Source: Himantopus leucocephalus (taxonomy: Eukaryota; Chordata; Aves; Charadriiformes; Recurvirostridae). Taken from it: 64,000 nt of DNA. The notes beneath the pieces are model-generated. The model was not told the origin of the DNA and did no database searches. It saw only the letters and a program-made list of their open reading frames with translations. The number at the start of each line of letters is the position of its first letter. The stretch's first letter is position 1. The position numbers and the translations under genes are program-made. Shown here in pieces: positions 1-13,212 of this stretch. Location of the stretch: the NCBI GenBank assembly GCA_003993805.1, contig RSEF01000012.1, forward strand, positions 6,949,209 to 7,013,208. Direction: 5' to 3'.

Positions 1-2487
1 CCAGGCTCCACATAGCTTGCGTAACACCCAGAACCCATGAGACAGATGCTGGCACGGAACAGTGGAGGAGTCTTGTCTATTGATCGTTATTGCACATCCA
101 GTCTTAGCAAAATCCAGTTCTAACTTAAGAGCTGTCTCCAGCACCCAGCAGTTAGTTTACCATATTTATCTGTGGAAGGGAAAGTTCTAGAAATCACCAT
201 CTGTGTATGTTTCGAGGAGAGAACCTAGCTAGTGCCGAAAAAAACCATCACGTTAAATTTAAGGTAACACATACAGCTTCTGCACTGTTGCCTTAATTTT
301 CAGTTTTCAGTGTTCAAATGTAGTATGTTAAAAGTTCTAAGAGTAATCAAATCCACTTTAATAGGCCTTTAGTATAAAGGGTAACCCATATAAGCTTTCC
401 TAAGCAGCCTGAAAAAGAGTTTACATTAAAAGATGTAACAGATACACAACTACGCTCAAATATTTTTATTTGTCTAACATACGAAATAAAACAAGTTACA
501 GCAAAGCATGAAATCTGATGAGGATTCTACCTTAAGGAAAAAAAAAAATTGTCTTTTGTAATAACAAATAGTTGGAACCAGTGCATTGCTTTAGCGACAT
601 TGTTCCCTTCAAGACAAGTCTAAACTGTTCAACATTATGAAAACTCTGCCTATTGCTTTGTACCAGAAAATTTATTACCCCCAAATCATTTACAACAGAC
701 AGCATGCATTCCAAAACTGATTTGTTACTTTAGGCCACAACAACTCACTTTCAAAGCTTAAAGAATCCATTATACTGTGCAAAGGAAAGAGCATGAACAA
801 GACACATATTAGAGAGGAGTTTAAATGGAATTCCATTAAAAAGTTTCGATGGAGGAAGCCTACAAGCATGGCCATACAATTCATTTGAAGCATTCTTGGC
901 ACAGCGGACTGGGGAAAGAGATTGAATACAATTTTTATTTTATAAAGCGTGCAAGCATTTGTCACAATTTCAGCAACCTGCTTTCTCGGTTGGGAGAAGG
1001 AAGCAAGCCAGTTAGAGAAGTCAAATATGATTAACACAGGAACTCTTCTGTTTGGGAGATGTTATTACCTGCTTACACAGTACGTGTCATTTATTTTACT
1101 TTGGTGCAGCGCAAAACACAGTCTGTGTGTTCAGCGCTACTCTGTTTCTAACGTTCTGTTATAAGCAACAACAGGCACTCGGGTCAGTGGGAGCTATTTG
1201 ATTAAAATACCTTATACATTTTCCAGCTACGGACACCACTGAAATTTAACAACTGCTTCCCTGGTCTAATCGGATTTCCTAAGATCAGAGAGAGCATTAC
1301 ACCTCAAGAGGCAAAACCGACCCAAAGAGAGTAAGAAGCCACGGATGTCCCACAGAACCCGAACCCCGTAAACACACAGTTTTCTCAAGCCAGGTTGTGA
1401 AGGGGCCGCGGGAGGCTGGTTCAGCGCCCCGGTGCTCGGGGCAGAGGGTGAAGGGCACTGAGCTGACGTAACAAAGGTGACACAGGGGCTCAGGTGTCAG
1501 CTGATGTGGGACTCTTCTGTGGCACCGGGCTGAACATCTGCATTTAAAGATCAAAGAACTTATGCAGAAAGCTGAGATTTAGAAAGTTACCTACATGCTT
1601 GATTTATAGCCTCTTTAATCACCAGAGACAATTCCCAAGATTACTCTTTTTTTTTTTTAAATCACTGCAAATTCACATAAGTAAGAGTCACCTTCTACTA
1701 AGTTATCACAAAATTTGAAAGGTAGCATAGAAACAGCGTAGAGAAGGGATACATATTTGGTTAGTATTTTAAAGCCCTGTATTTCTTTGAACTGCAGCGT
1801 ACCCAAACAGCTCAACCTAGGCTTTAAATTGCCTGTAATTCTAGATGACCAAAATACAGGAAACTGCTTTGAAAAGAAAACAAAAACATACAGCGCAACT
1901 GTGAGCAACCGACTGTCCGTAGGTGCTCAGCTGCCTGCTGGCCTTGGCCCACAACAGCGGGTAACCCAGGTCTTTGCAGGTGACAGCGCTGTTCTGAGTT
2001 TAACACGTGGGTGTTTGCAGCTTACTTTCCTATTCAAAGCCAAAGGACAAAGGACCCCATTACAGAGTCCAGCCTGTTGCTCTCAGAGCTTCTCATAACC
2101 TGCTCAGGGACTGATAACCTGCCTGGACTCATGTTCTAGTGGTCTATTCCATAATTTTATTTATTTTTTTTTTAAAGATGTTAAACACCTGTTCTTCCTT
2201 TAGCTTAAGCAATTCTCCTCTTTTTTATTTTCCCCAAAACCCACACCTATTTTGTTTTTCAGTTCTCACTTAAAATACTGACTGTAAAAAAACCCCCTAA
2301 ACTGGTCAAAATCAACCCAAGCTATTCTGAGCATACTAACTGCAGAATGAAGTATAGAGTAAGAGAGCATCGTTATCTCACATTTGAATGATTTCCTTAA
2401 AGCTACCATTTAAGACCTGGGTCTTCTCTGATTTTTGTCCAAGAAAAATCACCAGTGACCTTACTGAGATTTATTTAGGTGTGCAGA
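1..2487. other. AT-rich stretch, no gene recognised
   Basis: I see no recognisable gene here. Open frames are short and overlap on both strands. On the minus strand there is an A+T-rich stretch with AATAAA-like words near 455 and 487, which could belong to a 3' untranslated region continuing past the tentative terminal exon at 2488-2742, but nothing confirms it. A mildly GC-richer patch at 1340-1540 contains several CpGs but no splice-bounded frame that I trust. Confidence 0.4.
2470..2475 (-). terminator. AATAAA polyadenylation signal candidate
   Basis: The plus strand reads TTTATT here, giving AATAAA on the minus strand just downstream of the stop of the candidate terminal exon. A 3' untranslated region this short is unusual, so if the exon is real a more distal site may be used as well. 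AATAAA is frequent in AT-rich DNA. Confidence 0.3.
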
Positions 2488-2742
2488 TTACAGCATTAAG
2501 TTAACAGGGGATTCTATAGCACGTGGAAGCAACTCTGTTACAGGTGAGCATTTACGTTCAGTAACAGCCGGAGGGGCTATTGAACAACCTTGGATCCAGC
2601 TGATTTTTTTCTTGCCTACAGTAATGCTACTTCTTAGTGAAGGTGATACATCCTCAAAGAAAATGCCGTGTTTGTTCATAACAACACATTTTTGCTTTTG
2701 CATCTGGGTCAACTGCCCATATGTATGTTTTAAAAACCATTC
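2488..2742 (-). CDS. Candidate terminal coding exon, unrecognised protein
   Basis: On the minus strand an acceptor (polypyrimidine then TTTTTAG) opens at 2742 into an 84-codon frame that begins EWFLKHTYGQL and ends SPVNLML at a TAA (2488-2490). AATAAA in the same orientation lies at 2475-2470, 13 bases past the stop, which is what makes this look like a last exon. The frame is hydrophilic with several S-P and T-E sites and no membrane segment. I do not recognise the protein. It starts in phase 0, matching the phase-0 donor of the candidate exon at 8320-8484. Chance frames of this length are common in 64 kb, so this rests on the combination of acceptor, stop and poly(A) signal. It could be non-coding. 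Confidence 0.33.
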   Translation of the reverse strand, partial: EWFLKHTYGQLTQMQKQKCVVMNKHGIFFEDVSPSLRSSITVGKKKISWIQGCSIAPPAVTERKCSPVTELLPRAIESPVNLML

Positions 2743-5700
2743 CTAAAAATGGGCAAGTTATGAACTGTAAATTGACTTAGAAACAGGAAAGCAGACTGAG
2801 TGTAAGCCCAGAACACCAACTCCCTGAGTTTTGGGAATCCAAACAGTGATTCAAGCACATGCAGCAATACAAAATACTACTAGAAAGCATCCAAACCTAA
2901 GTCAGCATACACCCCTGCCTCCTGCTTTCCAGCCAATCTCTGCATGAAAATCTCCATGAGGTCAGATGAGGAAAACGCAGTCACGCTTCCAATAGAAATA
3001 CAGCTTCCAGTTCTTCCTTGCCATTTGTAGCGTCAAGTGTTCCCCCGTACCCCCTTTAACTCTGTGACTAATGCCGAGCTGCAGTTTGTACACTAAAGAG
3101 TCAAAAGAGCATGTTTCTAGTTTCAAAACCAAACAGGTCTGTGGAGCGTTTTGGCTCCTCTGTAGGCAGCAGCTCGCTGACGGGCAGGCGGAGATCAGCA
3201 GCACACAGCGCGACGGCACAAGGATCACTCGTCAGCCTTTCTTGCACCAAAGCCTGGCTAAAGCTAAGTGTTGAAAGTATGGGTTAAAAGGCCAACTTTT
3301 AAAGTCCTGAAGGGTTTGGGGTTTTTTCCATCCTGATTTTTCCTCATATTTCTGGTCACTTAGTATTGCAACAGCGTAATGAAAACAAGAAGTTTTCATT
3401 ACTACCTTGGAGAAATTATTTAATGAGACAAATGAAAAAGATTTGTAGTTCCTCACAGTTAGCTCTGGGTACCGAAAGCGCTCGTACAGCAGGCTCTCTT
3501 GGCCCTCTGTCATAGTTTAAGGCCACGTCCTCATTAAATACATATGTGCAAAGCAAAACTTTCAACTGCACGTACATTTGAGCACTGTGGTAGTAGAAGG
3601 GACCAATTTAGAGGATGCTGAAATATAATTACATCATATATCCATTAGAAGGATGGTCTCTGAAGCTCCCAGAGAATTTGGCAGAGCATTAAAAGCCTGT
3701 CAAGGTTGACCACACAGTAACTGAAGGGGAGGAAGAAAAAAAAACAGAACTCCACTAAACCACAGCAAAAACCTGAAAAAGGATTTCTAGTGTGCTTTTG
3801 CATTTTTCTTTGATCTAAAATAGAAGCAGTATTCTGGAAGTATACCTAAGACAAAACAGTGAGAAAGTACCCATACAGCACCGTACCCATACAGCGTACC
3901 TCCCCCCCCACCTTCCTTACCCCCAAAAGCCAGAGGGGTTCTTGGCAGAATCCTTTCCTCTCCAAGGACATCCCTAAATATTGCACTTTTCACTGGCAGG
4001 TGGGAGACAAAGGTTCAAGCTGCAAGTAGAAGAGTGGAAAAGCTCTGCAGAACTGCTCCTGAAAACTTTTCCAATGGAAGTCCCACCTGAGCATCCATCT
4101 TCCTTCATTTTAAATCTGCAAACTTTCAAACTCCTGTTCAGAGATTCTTTTAGCGGATAGGATAGTCATATTTCTGACCAGCTTTAACAGCAACATAATA
4201 AATACAGATTTCGGTCAACTCACATCCAAGTTGAGGGATTGTACAAGAAAAGAAAATCATCCTTGCTCTCTTCCAATTCCCACCTCTCGGCAGTCTCCAG
4301 CCCAGTTTTAGATTTGGAAACCAAGTTTGATTTTTCCTTTGAGGATGCTGATAGCAACTTGTTCCAACTTGTTAAGAGAAGCTCCTCACATGTTCAACTC
4401 TATCACTACTAACAGGTTTGCCCAGCTCCGTGCAGTCCCTTTACAACGGTCTCCATTTACGGGATAGGCGTGTTTTTGATGTTGCTGTTCTGGAAATTAA
4501 AAGGCTCATTTGTGTATTTGTCAAGTTCCCCTTCTCTTCGGTAAGATGTCCAATTTCTGCTTGGAGAGCTTGCTTTCTGCTTTTCTCAACCATCCCTCCT
4601 GCTCCTTTGGTACAAGCAATTCATGTTGGAGGAATAGACAGAGAGTAAAGAGAAAGTTCAACTCTAGAGTTACCTGACATTTATAAGTTCTAGAGAGAGG
4701 TTTTTGGTTTGATTTCCTACATGGCAGCTCCAGTTTGGTTAGATTTGGGGTTTATAGCTCACTAGATGGAACATGGCTCTCATGGTGGGAAGCCAAGCCT
4801 TTCTGCTCGAGTTTTAGCGGGTGCTAGTCTGCATTCTTCAGCTAACTTGGAACAACGCAGGTTCACGCCAGCGTGGGCTCCAGCTCCTATGTTGTGCTTT
4901 TACTAAGGTTTGTTCTGAGCCTTCATCACCAGGTTTGACTCACAGAATACTCTGACACTTTTTTCAACCCTTACGGCTCTGCACTGAACTTGAATAGATT
5001 TGATTTTCTAATCCCCTCTATTGATTTCTAGGCATGTTTTTGAAACGTTAAATGATTTAGATCCTTCATTTGGAACAAAGGACCTGGCACAGGGCCTTCT
5101 CACACTGCAACCGAGCTGCTGCAAACACAGAGTGGACTGGAAGAAAGTTGCACTGGTTATGTCAAACCCATGAACTGAAAATGATGTCTCAATAGCAGTA
5201 TCTGCCAGCCAGAGAAAGAGGCTGACAACTCAACTCGCTTGCGGCTAAGCCTTACAGCCGTTTAACAATTCACTGAGGCTTCTCACCTAACTTTCATAAG
5301 GGTCCCCAGGGACAGGGAACTTAGAGTAAGGCCCGTTCTAGGGAATATTTATTTTTCTGCATATTCTTGCCTGAAAAGAATTTATGAAATCTTGTATTGC
5401 CATCAGTCACCGGGACTTTTGTGTGCGCAGGCAGCTACCCTTAGAAGAACAAAAGTCCTTAAAGAATTCAAAACTAGCTTTGAAATGTTAATGAATGTTT
5501 TGTCATAAGCATCGGAAGGAGAGGGCCAGATCCTAAATGTGTCATGGCTGTAGAAGACACAGTTAAGCACTTTTGTTTCTGTTCCCTGATTTTACATTTT
5601 GATTCTTTCTAGTATTTACTTAGAAGTGCTAACTTCAACCGTATCCGGTATTGAATTTGGCTTTTTCTAGAAAGACTGCGTCTCCAACAAACACGCTTTT

Positions 5701-6368
5701 TCAAGCACAGAAACGAGTTTTATTTTTAAATACACTTTTGAATAGCAATTATTTTATGATGGTTCACTATCTTATTATTATTTAAAGGGTTCCCACTGTC
5801 TTCTTATTATTTAAAGCATTCCTTGCCAGATAAGCTGGTCCAAAGACTGTCCTCAAAAACATATGGCCATCTCAATGTCATCATATACCTTGGAACACAG
5901 AAAACATACAATATATATGAAATAAAAGAGATTCCCTAAAGTCTATCTATTGCTGTCATAGGATGAAAGTCCAAAGCTGCGTATTTGCCTATAATAGTTC
6001 TCTTTCTGCAAGAGCGGAAAGGAAAGAATACCAGTCACTGCCTACCCCTCTGTTCCTCTCATTGTAGACAGGATCAGAGAAGAGCCAATTTGGATCTGAA
6101 ATACCAAATGTTCTGGATGAAAAAATTTAACCTAATTTAATGTATCTGTTGGTAACTCCCCTGCTTTCCTTGAAGCACGGGCTTATCCCAAGAATTACCA
6201 CACCTTTGTTACAGAACTGGCTTGCTTAAATGGGAACAAGTAACTGGAAGAAACATGCACTAACAGCAATATATTTTGAATTTTGTCTCAATACAAGATA
6301 TCTCGGCTTTTCTGTGCCAGGACAACACAGAAACGTCGAGCAAGTTCCTCTCTGCTTCATTAGTCTAA

Positions 6369-6468
6369 NNNNNNNNNNNNNNNNNNNNNNNNNNNNNNNN
6401 NNNNNNNNNNNNNNNNNNNNNNNNNNNNNNNNNNNNNNNNNNNNNNNNNNNNNNNNNNNNNNNNNNNN
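6369..6468. other. Assembly gap of 100 N
   Basis: Exactly 100 Ns, so the true size is likely unknown. The sequence immediately right of it (6469-6560) is almost only A and C on the plus strand, a composition that often stops assembly. Open frames crossing the gap are artefacts. Confidence 0.98.
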
Positions 6469-6560
6469 AAAAAACCCCACAAACAAAACACAAAACCCAA
6501 AACAACTCCCCAAAAACCCAATGCAAAAATACCTCCAACCCCCCCCATCCAAACACAGCT
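6469..6560. repeat. A/C-rich low-complexity tract beside gap
   Basis: Starting directly after the N run, the plus strand is composed nearly entirely of runs of A and C, including a run of eight Cs near 6540. It has no fixed period. It may be a degenerate microsatellite, the edge of a longer repeat hidden in the gap, or poor-quality contig-end sequence. Confidence 0.6.
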
Positions 6561-8319
6561 CTCTTCACCCACTGCTTCTTCCAACCTAGGAAATTAGTTT
6601 TCTACCTCTGTGAAGGAATAAAAGACAAAGCCAGAGCATTCAAACTTTCTTACTCAAAGTTGATAAGGATACTAATCCAGATACTGCTGCATGTTCCCGA
6701 TTCCCACTCCCCACAGAAACGAAAAACCACATACGCACATATCATTTCACAGAGACCAGCGATCTTTATAGAACCAATGTAATCAGTGTGCTGTACGTTA
6801 AAATAAAAATTAGCAAATGCACAACCAAGATGTCTCCATTTTCTTACTAATTTTGTACTAGAACTGAAGTCAATTGGTATTGCACTGAAAAGATGGAGAA
6901 GGTAAAAAAAAAAAAACCACAACAAAACAAAATGCATGCAAATGGGTTTTAAAATCAGCCTTTTGGAGTCAGCCGCGTTAGCGGGCACACTGAAACCTAA
7001 CCAGCTCCACTAGATGGCAATACACAGTGTTAGCATTCCCCTACCTCAGAACTAATACTGTGCATTTCTGACTTTTTCTTCCCCTTCTGCTTACCGTGAA
7101 ATGCATATCGATCTTTTAGGTGAAACAGAAAAAGGCTTATTTAACTGTGTGTTTTTCACAACTAATTGCCTGAAGCGTCACGGTGCTCTGATTTGACTAT
7201 GCTTCAGATTTGCAGTTCTGCTTCGACTCAGAGATTTACTCAGCTCTCATGCAAATGGTCAAAAGGGTGAGAAAGACTAATATATTAAGTAGGTAATTGT
7301 GCAAGAGTGGGTGTAGGTACAGAGCAAGAAAATCCACCACGTAAAGGTTGCCATATTCACACTCATCCTGCATTGCTTCAGGGATAATCATTTTGCGTAC
7401 CCCGAGAATGCCAAATCGGTGCTATCTTACCCCTTATATCAGTATTTTAATCTCCTTGCACTCAAAACATGCAAATCTGCCTCAATGTGCCAGCTGCAGT
7501 GCGAGTCAGCCGTGAAGACTACTGCCAGCAATAAAACTCATAATCAGGTTCTGATTCTTAACAATGCAAGAATCTCAGCCATATATTGGGAATTTGCTGT
7601 AGCAAAATCTCAGTCAAAAATTGCAAAGCCAACTCTTCCTGCCAGAACTACAATCCGTTTCCCTCTCATCATCACTTTAGAAAACCCAGAAGTGAGGTTG
7701 GGTTATCCTACTAACATACCGACAACAATTTAACGTAATTCAATAAAGCTCTCTTCTTTTATTGCAAACCAGTATGTTCTACATGCAGGCAGAATTGCTT
7801 TATAGATTATACTGCTTTTGATGTCATCTTTGATCAGATTTACTCCTTAACTTCAATAGAGCTATTTCAGAGCAGCACCTGCCCAGATGACATCAGAATC
7901 AAGACCAACGCATTAACATTTTTTTAATTTGTGCATTGACTGAGAATATTTGTCCCCTATTGCAACAACTGTAAACGAGCAGGCAAATGTCTTCCTAAAA
8001 ATAGACAAAGGGCAGCATTAGCAGCACATCCTTCCCACAAACTGCGCTTTTGCTTATTAAAAATTTACAAAGTACAAAACTCACACAGCATTGCGCGAGA
8101 CAAACCAAGACCCGGTCCCTGCCCCGAAGAGCTAACTCGCCGGATCTTTCCCGAAGCACCTATGAACATTCGGTTTATGTGCTCTGTTTCCCCGTCATAG
8201 GAAGACAAGTTAGAGAGAAAATTAACGGACACAGAGAGAATAAAGACCTATAGAGAGCGTGTGATTAGCAGAACAAGGCAGAGAACCAGCAATTTTGGTT
8301 GCCGTGCTCCAGTACTAAC

Positions 8320-8484
8320 CTTGTGATCTCCCAGAGGATGTAATATAGAGAGTGCCACCCCCGCAGAAAGTGACAGGCTTGGTCTGAACTGTTTTGTACG
8401 TGTAGATGCCTGCCTTTCCCTCGCTTTCAAAACAGCATCTTCATCACGGTCCCAGGAGTATACAACACCATGAGAGAAACACAC
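8320..8484 (-). CDS. Candidate internal coding exon (55 codons, phase 0-0)
   Basis: Minus strand. Acceptor TGTCCCAG at 8485, donor CACAAG|GTTAGT at 8320. The enclosed 165 bases are open in the phase 0-0 frame. The translated segment starts VCFSHGVVYSWDRDEDA, then has a basic stretch around KARERQ and a hydrophobic LSLSAGVALSILHPL. I do not recognise the family. It fits in phase with the candidate at 10351-10416 upstream and the terminal exon at 2488-2742 downstream. Evidence is splice-site quality plus frame only. A 55-codon open frame by chance is not rare. Confidence 0.33.
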
Positions 8485-10350
8485 CTGGGACAACTGAGAC
8501 TTACAAATATACATTCAAACTCTGTCATTTAAACCACAACTTCAATGCAAACTATCACCAATCAACTATGGTTATCTATCAGCAACATGCCAGGGACCAA
8601 TTATTTTAATATAAAACTTTTTTTTTTTTATTCTAAGGAGTTTTACAATGTCCGAAAGGATGAAACAATGTAGGTTAACATAGGAGACCTAGGAGCAGAA
8701 ACTAGACTGAATCTGGCAGAGATCCTAATGCCATCAGCTCCAGGATTTCTTGCAAGCTTTTAGCGTGGGGGTGTTTGCCATAAGCAGCGTAATGTTCCCT
8801 TTGCCGCTACCACTCAATCCTGCAGAGTGCAAGTTTATTAAGGGCTGCATTTTGACTGATGGTACATCATACAGCGTTAAAAACATTTTCTGGTTTTGCA
8901 ATATTTTTAAGAGAAGCAAGATAATGTATTACAACCCAGGGCTCACTGGTCATTAAACTTTTGATCTCTTCACAGTTCCAGTAGACTAGAAAATTAATCC
9001 AGCTGATAAAAGACTGGAGTTAACTACCAATGCTAGAAGGAACTTTTTATTTTTAAATCAAATTCCCTTGTGCCAATAAACCTTCTGTTGGTTACACCTA
9101 TCTCTTTTTCAGACCAATTCAGCAACAGTTGTCTCATGCAGAGCTGGGTGTCAGCAAAAAAGGATATTGTGTAGCACAGACTGATAATTCTGAAGTCAGA
9201 AAAGATTGGCTACAGACAAGGCGAGACTGGAAAAAACCAAACTCAAGAAATTTCCCAAAAAACAGCAAAACCCCAATGTGTTCTGCAGTAAGAAACTTGC
9301 TCAGAGAGGTACGAAACCTCACACGAACCCAGCAAGCAGTTTGCTTGGCAACTGACTAAACCTGCTGCTTTTTTCCTGGGTGCCTGAGGAAGATTTTGAG
9401 CTGGTGACAGATTGTCATCTGCTGGCAAAGGAGAACAGGGATGTGCAGAACCCGAGGATGCCACTGTACTTCACAACCATCCAGATCCCCGGTGAAGAAC
9501 TGGACTTCGAGCCAAACAAAAATGCAGTTCTCTTAATATCGGCAATGGGAGATTTGTAGGGCATGAAGCAAATTCTCCAAAGCTGGAAGGCAACAGCATG
9601 CTGAGATACGCTGTTAAAGCCTGCCGAAGAGGCAGGCAAGAAAACAAGGTGTAACTTTTCAGCATATCCAGATGAAGGAGAGGGGCAGCTAGATGCCCTT
9701 TACATAGCGGTTTCTGAAGTATTCTCCAAAACAAGGTGTAGGGGAAGGGGCGTGTGTTTTGTCTCTATGGCTGACAGCGCCCTTCTAGTATAATCCACTT
9801 GTACAAGAAAAGCAAACAACTTTTTTTCCACCACAACACTTTGCTTTTCCTGTCTCTCATTTTTTTCAAACGTCTTTTGCTCCTATTATATCTGTAGATG
9901 CACCTGGCGCTTCTGTACACATTGCCCTGAAAACCCCTCAAACAGATTTGTTTTAACATCCTTTGGAGGAGGACAGAATGAAAGAGTCCTACGATTTCTA
10001 GATAAGGAGAAATTAATTTGTTTGCAGAATGACTCCACGGACATGTAATAAACTAAGGTACGACCAGGAAATACTGAGGCAGGGTTTCGACTTGGGGCAG
10101 AACCTCCACTGGAGAGCTGCCAGATAAAAGATGATCTGGAAACGGGGAAAGGATGGGAGGAAGATTAATTAAGAAAAAATAAGTCAAATCCAGGAACCCG
10201 TAATTTATGGCTAAATAGAAAAGAAAGGCCTAATTTTGCTACAGTTTTAAAATAGAGTGATGATACAGAAAAGACTGAGAGCTGCTACTAGTTAAATAAA
10301 GGATCAGGAGGTCCAGAGAGAGAACCTGGAAGGACACACTCCACAGCTAC

Positions 10351-10416
10351 CTCCTCTGGAGGCAGCAAAATGGTGACAAAACCATGTCTACAAACACATT
10401 TCCTGAATACATCCAC
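10351..10416 (-). CDS. Candidate short coding exon (22 codons, phase 0-0)
   Basis: Minus strand. A good acceptor (CTTGTATTTTCAG) opens at 10416 and a donor (GAGGAG|GTAGCT) closes at 10351. The phase-0 frame reads VDVFRKCVCRHGFVTILLPP then EE. Length is a multiple of three, so it can be skipped or included without a shift. It is in phase with candidates at 13173-13212 and 8320-8484. Not recognised. Short length makes it weak alone. Confidence 0.28.
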
Positions 10417-13172
10417 CTGAAAATACAAGTTTTAGAGCAATAAACTTCCCAGAGATAAGCGTCCTGGCTGGGGAGGCATTGGTGTACCTCTGCCTGTGCA
10501 CACAGTTTGGGACTGACGAGCAAGAATGCCACCGGAGAGCATGCAATGCAGCTGGCACACGATTACTTCAACACATGTACAGGGAGGTGATAAATCATTT
10601 AGAGCTTCAGGGATTAGGGACTCCTGCCAAACCCTCAAAAATTCTTGAAACTTGATAAGAAAGAGAGAAAACAAAGAAAAAGTCAATACTATGTAAGTCC
10701 TATTTCCCTAACTAGGGCAATATTAATAAAAAAAAAAAGTCAGTGTTTTATACAATTTATCCCATTGCTTCATTATGGTGCACAACCTGAAAAAACACCG
10801 AATAACATTGACATTAAAACCCAAGTTTGTGCATCCAATTATTTTATTGAAATCAGATGGTTTCTATGTAGAAATTGCCCTTTATGATTTTCCTGCTGTT
10901 ATGACAAGGGAAAGGGGATGCTTATTAGATACCCCGGTATAAATTTTAATGCCATTAAGACAATTTTCAAAAACTGCTTTCAAAAGTGAAATAAACAAGG
11001 ACTCCTGAACGGGCCAAAGCAGCAACAAGTTGTTTCTGCTAGAAGAGCTTCAGATATTTTTTCTATCAAAGCTGAAGAGTTACATTAGAGGATATCAGAG
11101 CACATGAGCTTACCGCCGGTCAAATTCCTGTTATTGTGCTGGGTTAGCAGGAACACTCTTGTCCCTCGACCTGCAAGCTGCTATTACAGCTTATACAATT
11201 CAGTGTGAACTCCCTGCTTGGCACCTGTTAACCCCCAGTGTTTGGGCATACAGACAAGTCCTGTTCAGCCATATGCTTGACTGGTCCTACAGCATGTAAG
11301 TAATACTGCACTGCTTGTTAGCCACAGAGTTTCACTCTCTGGCGGGCAAAACCACAGAAAATAAGACTCCAGCGCGGCAGTCAGAGCCCTTCAGAGACGG
11401 GGTGAAGTGTCCGGTGGGTCTGGCCAATGTTCTGTTTAGTTTGGCATTATCTCTCCAACTGTGGCAAAAGGAATTGTTCCTTAAACAAAGTGTGTGAGCC
11501 CAGCCACTTCCTACACACCATTCCCCTTGTACATCCCTGACATCCACAACTGCTGTATTGAGGCGGTTAAGGAGACATCCCTGTTGTGTCCCAGTGGCTT
11601 ATCCAGGAATTGTCTTTGCCTTTGTAAAACAGCGGATCTCTTTGTCTCCACCATTGCTTTGGGCAGCCAGTTCCAGAAGGTCGCTACCTGCTGCGTAGAA
11701 AAGTATTCCCCCTTTCAGTTGTTTTAAGTTGGTCTTACAGCGTTTTCTTCAGGTGTTTCCTAGCACCAGCGTTGCAAGATTTGGTGAACAGTTCCACACT
11801 TGGTTCATCCACCACAATTCAGGATGACCTTCTGGGATGATAAATCCCTCCCAAAAGAATCCACGGAAAGTGCAGCAGAACATGCAAGTTGACAGGAGCT
11901 CCTATAATCCTTGCCCAAGTCATACACAGTATTAATTCCACAAGATGTCCCAGCACAGGAAATAAATACATTTAAGTTTTCCTGTGTCTGGTAATACGCA
12001 GTGGAAGCTGTGGTCACAATCTACTGATAGTTGACCAAGAGGTCAGTTCCCAAAAGTCATTGCTGTCGAGGATGATTTACTGAACACAAGAAAACTTCAG
12101 TTTCAAAACAAGTACTCAACATGTAGTTTTACATGTTCTAGTATTAAAGAAAATGAAGTCCAGCGCTGCCACAGCAGCTTATAACCAAGTGTGTAATGTG
12201 GGATAAAGGGCTATCCGCTTACACGTAAAATACACATCCCTTCCATGAAGGCTAAATTACAGAGTCAAGCACTAGGATTTTTCCAGAGCCCTATTACGCA
12301 TCACTGCATATCATAGCCGTTCATTGTGCTGCTTGTCAGCACGTCAAGCAATCTGACGGAGGGACCTGTCACACTGCCGAACGCCTTGCCCCACTTGTCT
12401 GTGGAGAAACTGCTGCATTTTTTCAAAGCAACGATTTGCTCCATCCCATAAAAGCAAAGAGAAGGTGAAGATGAAAACCTGTATTTAAAAAGTGGAGATT
12501 AGAACCGTAGTAAAGCAATTTCCTTTTGAAAACATGACAATTGCTCAAGGCATAGGAACAAAGTGGCAAATCCTATTCCCCAAAGAATTGGGATCGCTAG
12601 CAAAACCAAAGTAATGTTGCATTGCTGCACCTCCAGAACAGCTGCCCAGCAAGTAAAGACAGCTCCTGTGTCATTACTACCAAGCACTGTTCAGGTGCTT
12701 GTCACCCTCGCTTCCCTCCTCAACAGCTTCAAACTGTAGAATCAAACACCATGGCTATAATCCGCTGGTCTTTTGAATAAAAGGCACGTTTTAGGTAGTA
12801 ACGAGGCCTTAGGTCCTGACATAAAATATCTTTATAACCTTGATTTCCAATCCCAAACCAACTTCAGAGGCCAGAGCCCTGACTCACAGTGATAATTTGT
12901 TTTGCTTCCAAGAGATTTTGTTTTTTCTGCTCTTTCCACACCCACACATATACTCTTAGGCTGACTGATTTGAGACTGGTAAATAAACACATATCTGGAC
13001 TCTGCACTGGCCACGTATGGTTGAGCGACCACATATCTTTATTCCATTTAATCTAATAAAAGAACAAATTCCCTAGATTTCCTTCAACATCCTCTTCCTT
13101 AGAAGAGCACACTCCAGCAGCCAAGACACTAAAGCAAAGGTCTGTTTAGCCTCAGGAAAGCGCGTACAATAC

Positions 13173-13212
13173 CTGCCGCCTCCCAACTTGCTCGAGCTTG
13201 TGCTGTTTTCCT
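13173..13212 (-). CDS. Candidate 40-bp coding exon (phase 2-0)
   Basis: Minus strand. Acceptor TTTCATGACCACAG at 13213 with a T-rich tract upstream, donor GGCAG|GTATTG at 13173. In phase 2 to 0 it encodes GKQHKLEQVGRRQ, a basic hydrophilic segment. Its phases match the neighbours at 14042-14124 and 10351-10416. All three frames of so short a segment are nearly open, so this is supported mainly by the splice sites. Confidence 0.25.

Larger units (their letters stand above)
2743..8319. other. Non-coding stretch with one assembly gap
   Basis: This 5.6-kb interval contains no frame that I can support. It would be an intron if the minus-strand gene model is right. A possible minus-strand segment at 3413-3506 has a good donor (CCAAG|GTAGTA) but a poor acceptor. 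Another at 7026-7067 has a donor GAG|GTAGGG but no pyrimidine tract. Both were left out. The 100-N gap sits at 6369-6468 and is followed by an A/C-rich low-complexity run. Confidence 0.4.

Noticed and set aside
3413..3506. Minus-strand exon candidate with CpGs (LYERFRYPELTVRNY)
   Set aside because: Poor acceptor, and its phase-1 start does not match the phase-0 donors upstream.
6226..6589. Open frames on both strands through the gap
   Set aside because: They exist only because N codons are treated as open.
7026..7067. Minus-strand 14-codon exon candidate between 8320 and 2742
   Set aside because: Donor is acceptable but there is no pyrimidine tract before the acceptor.
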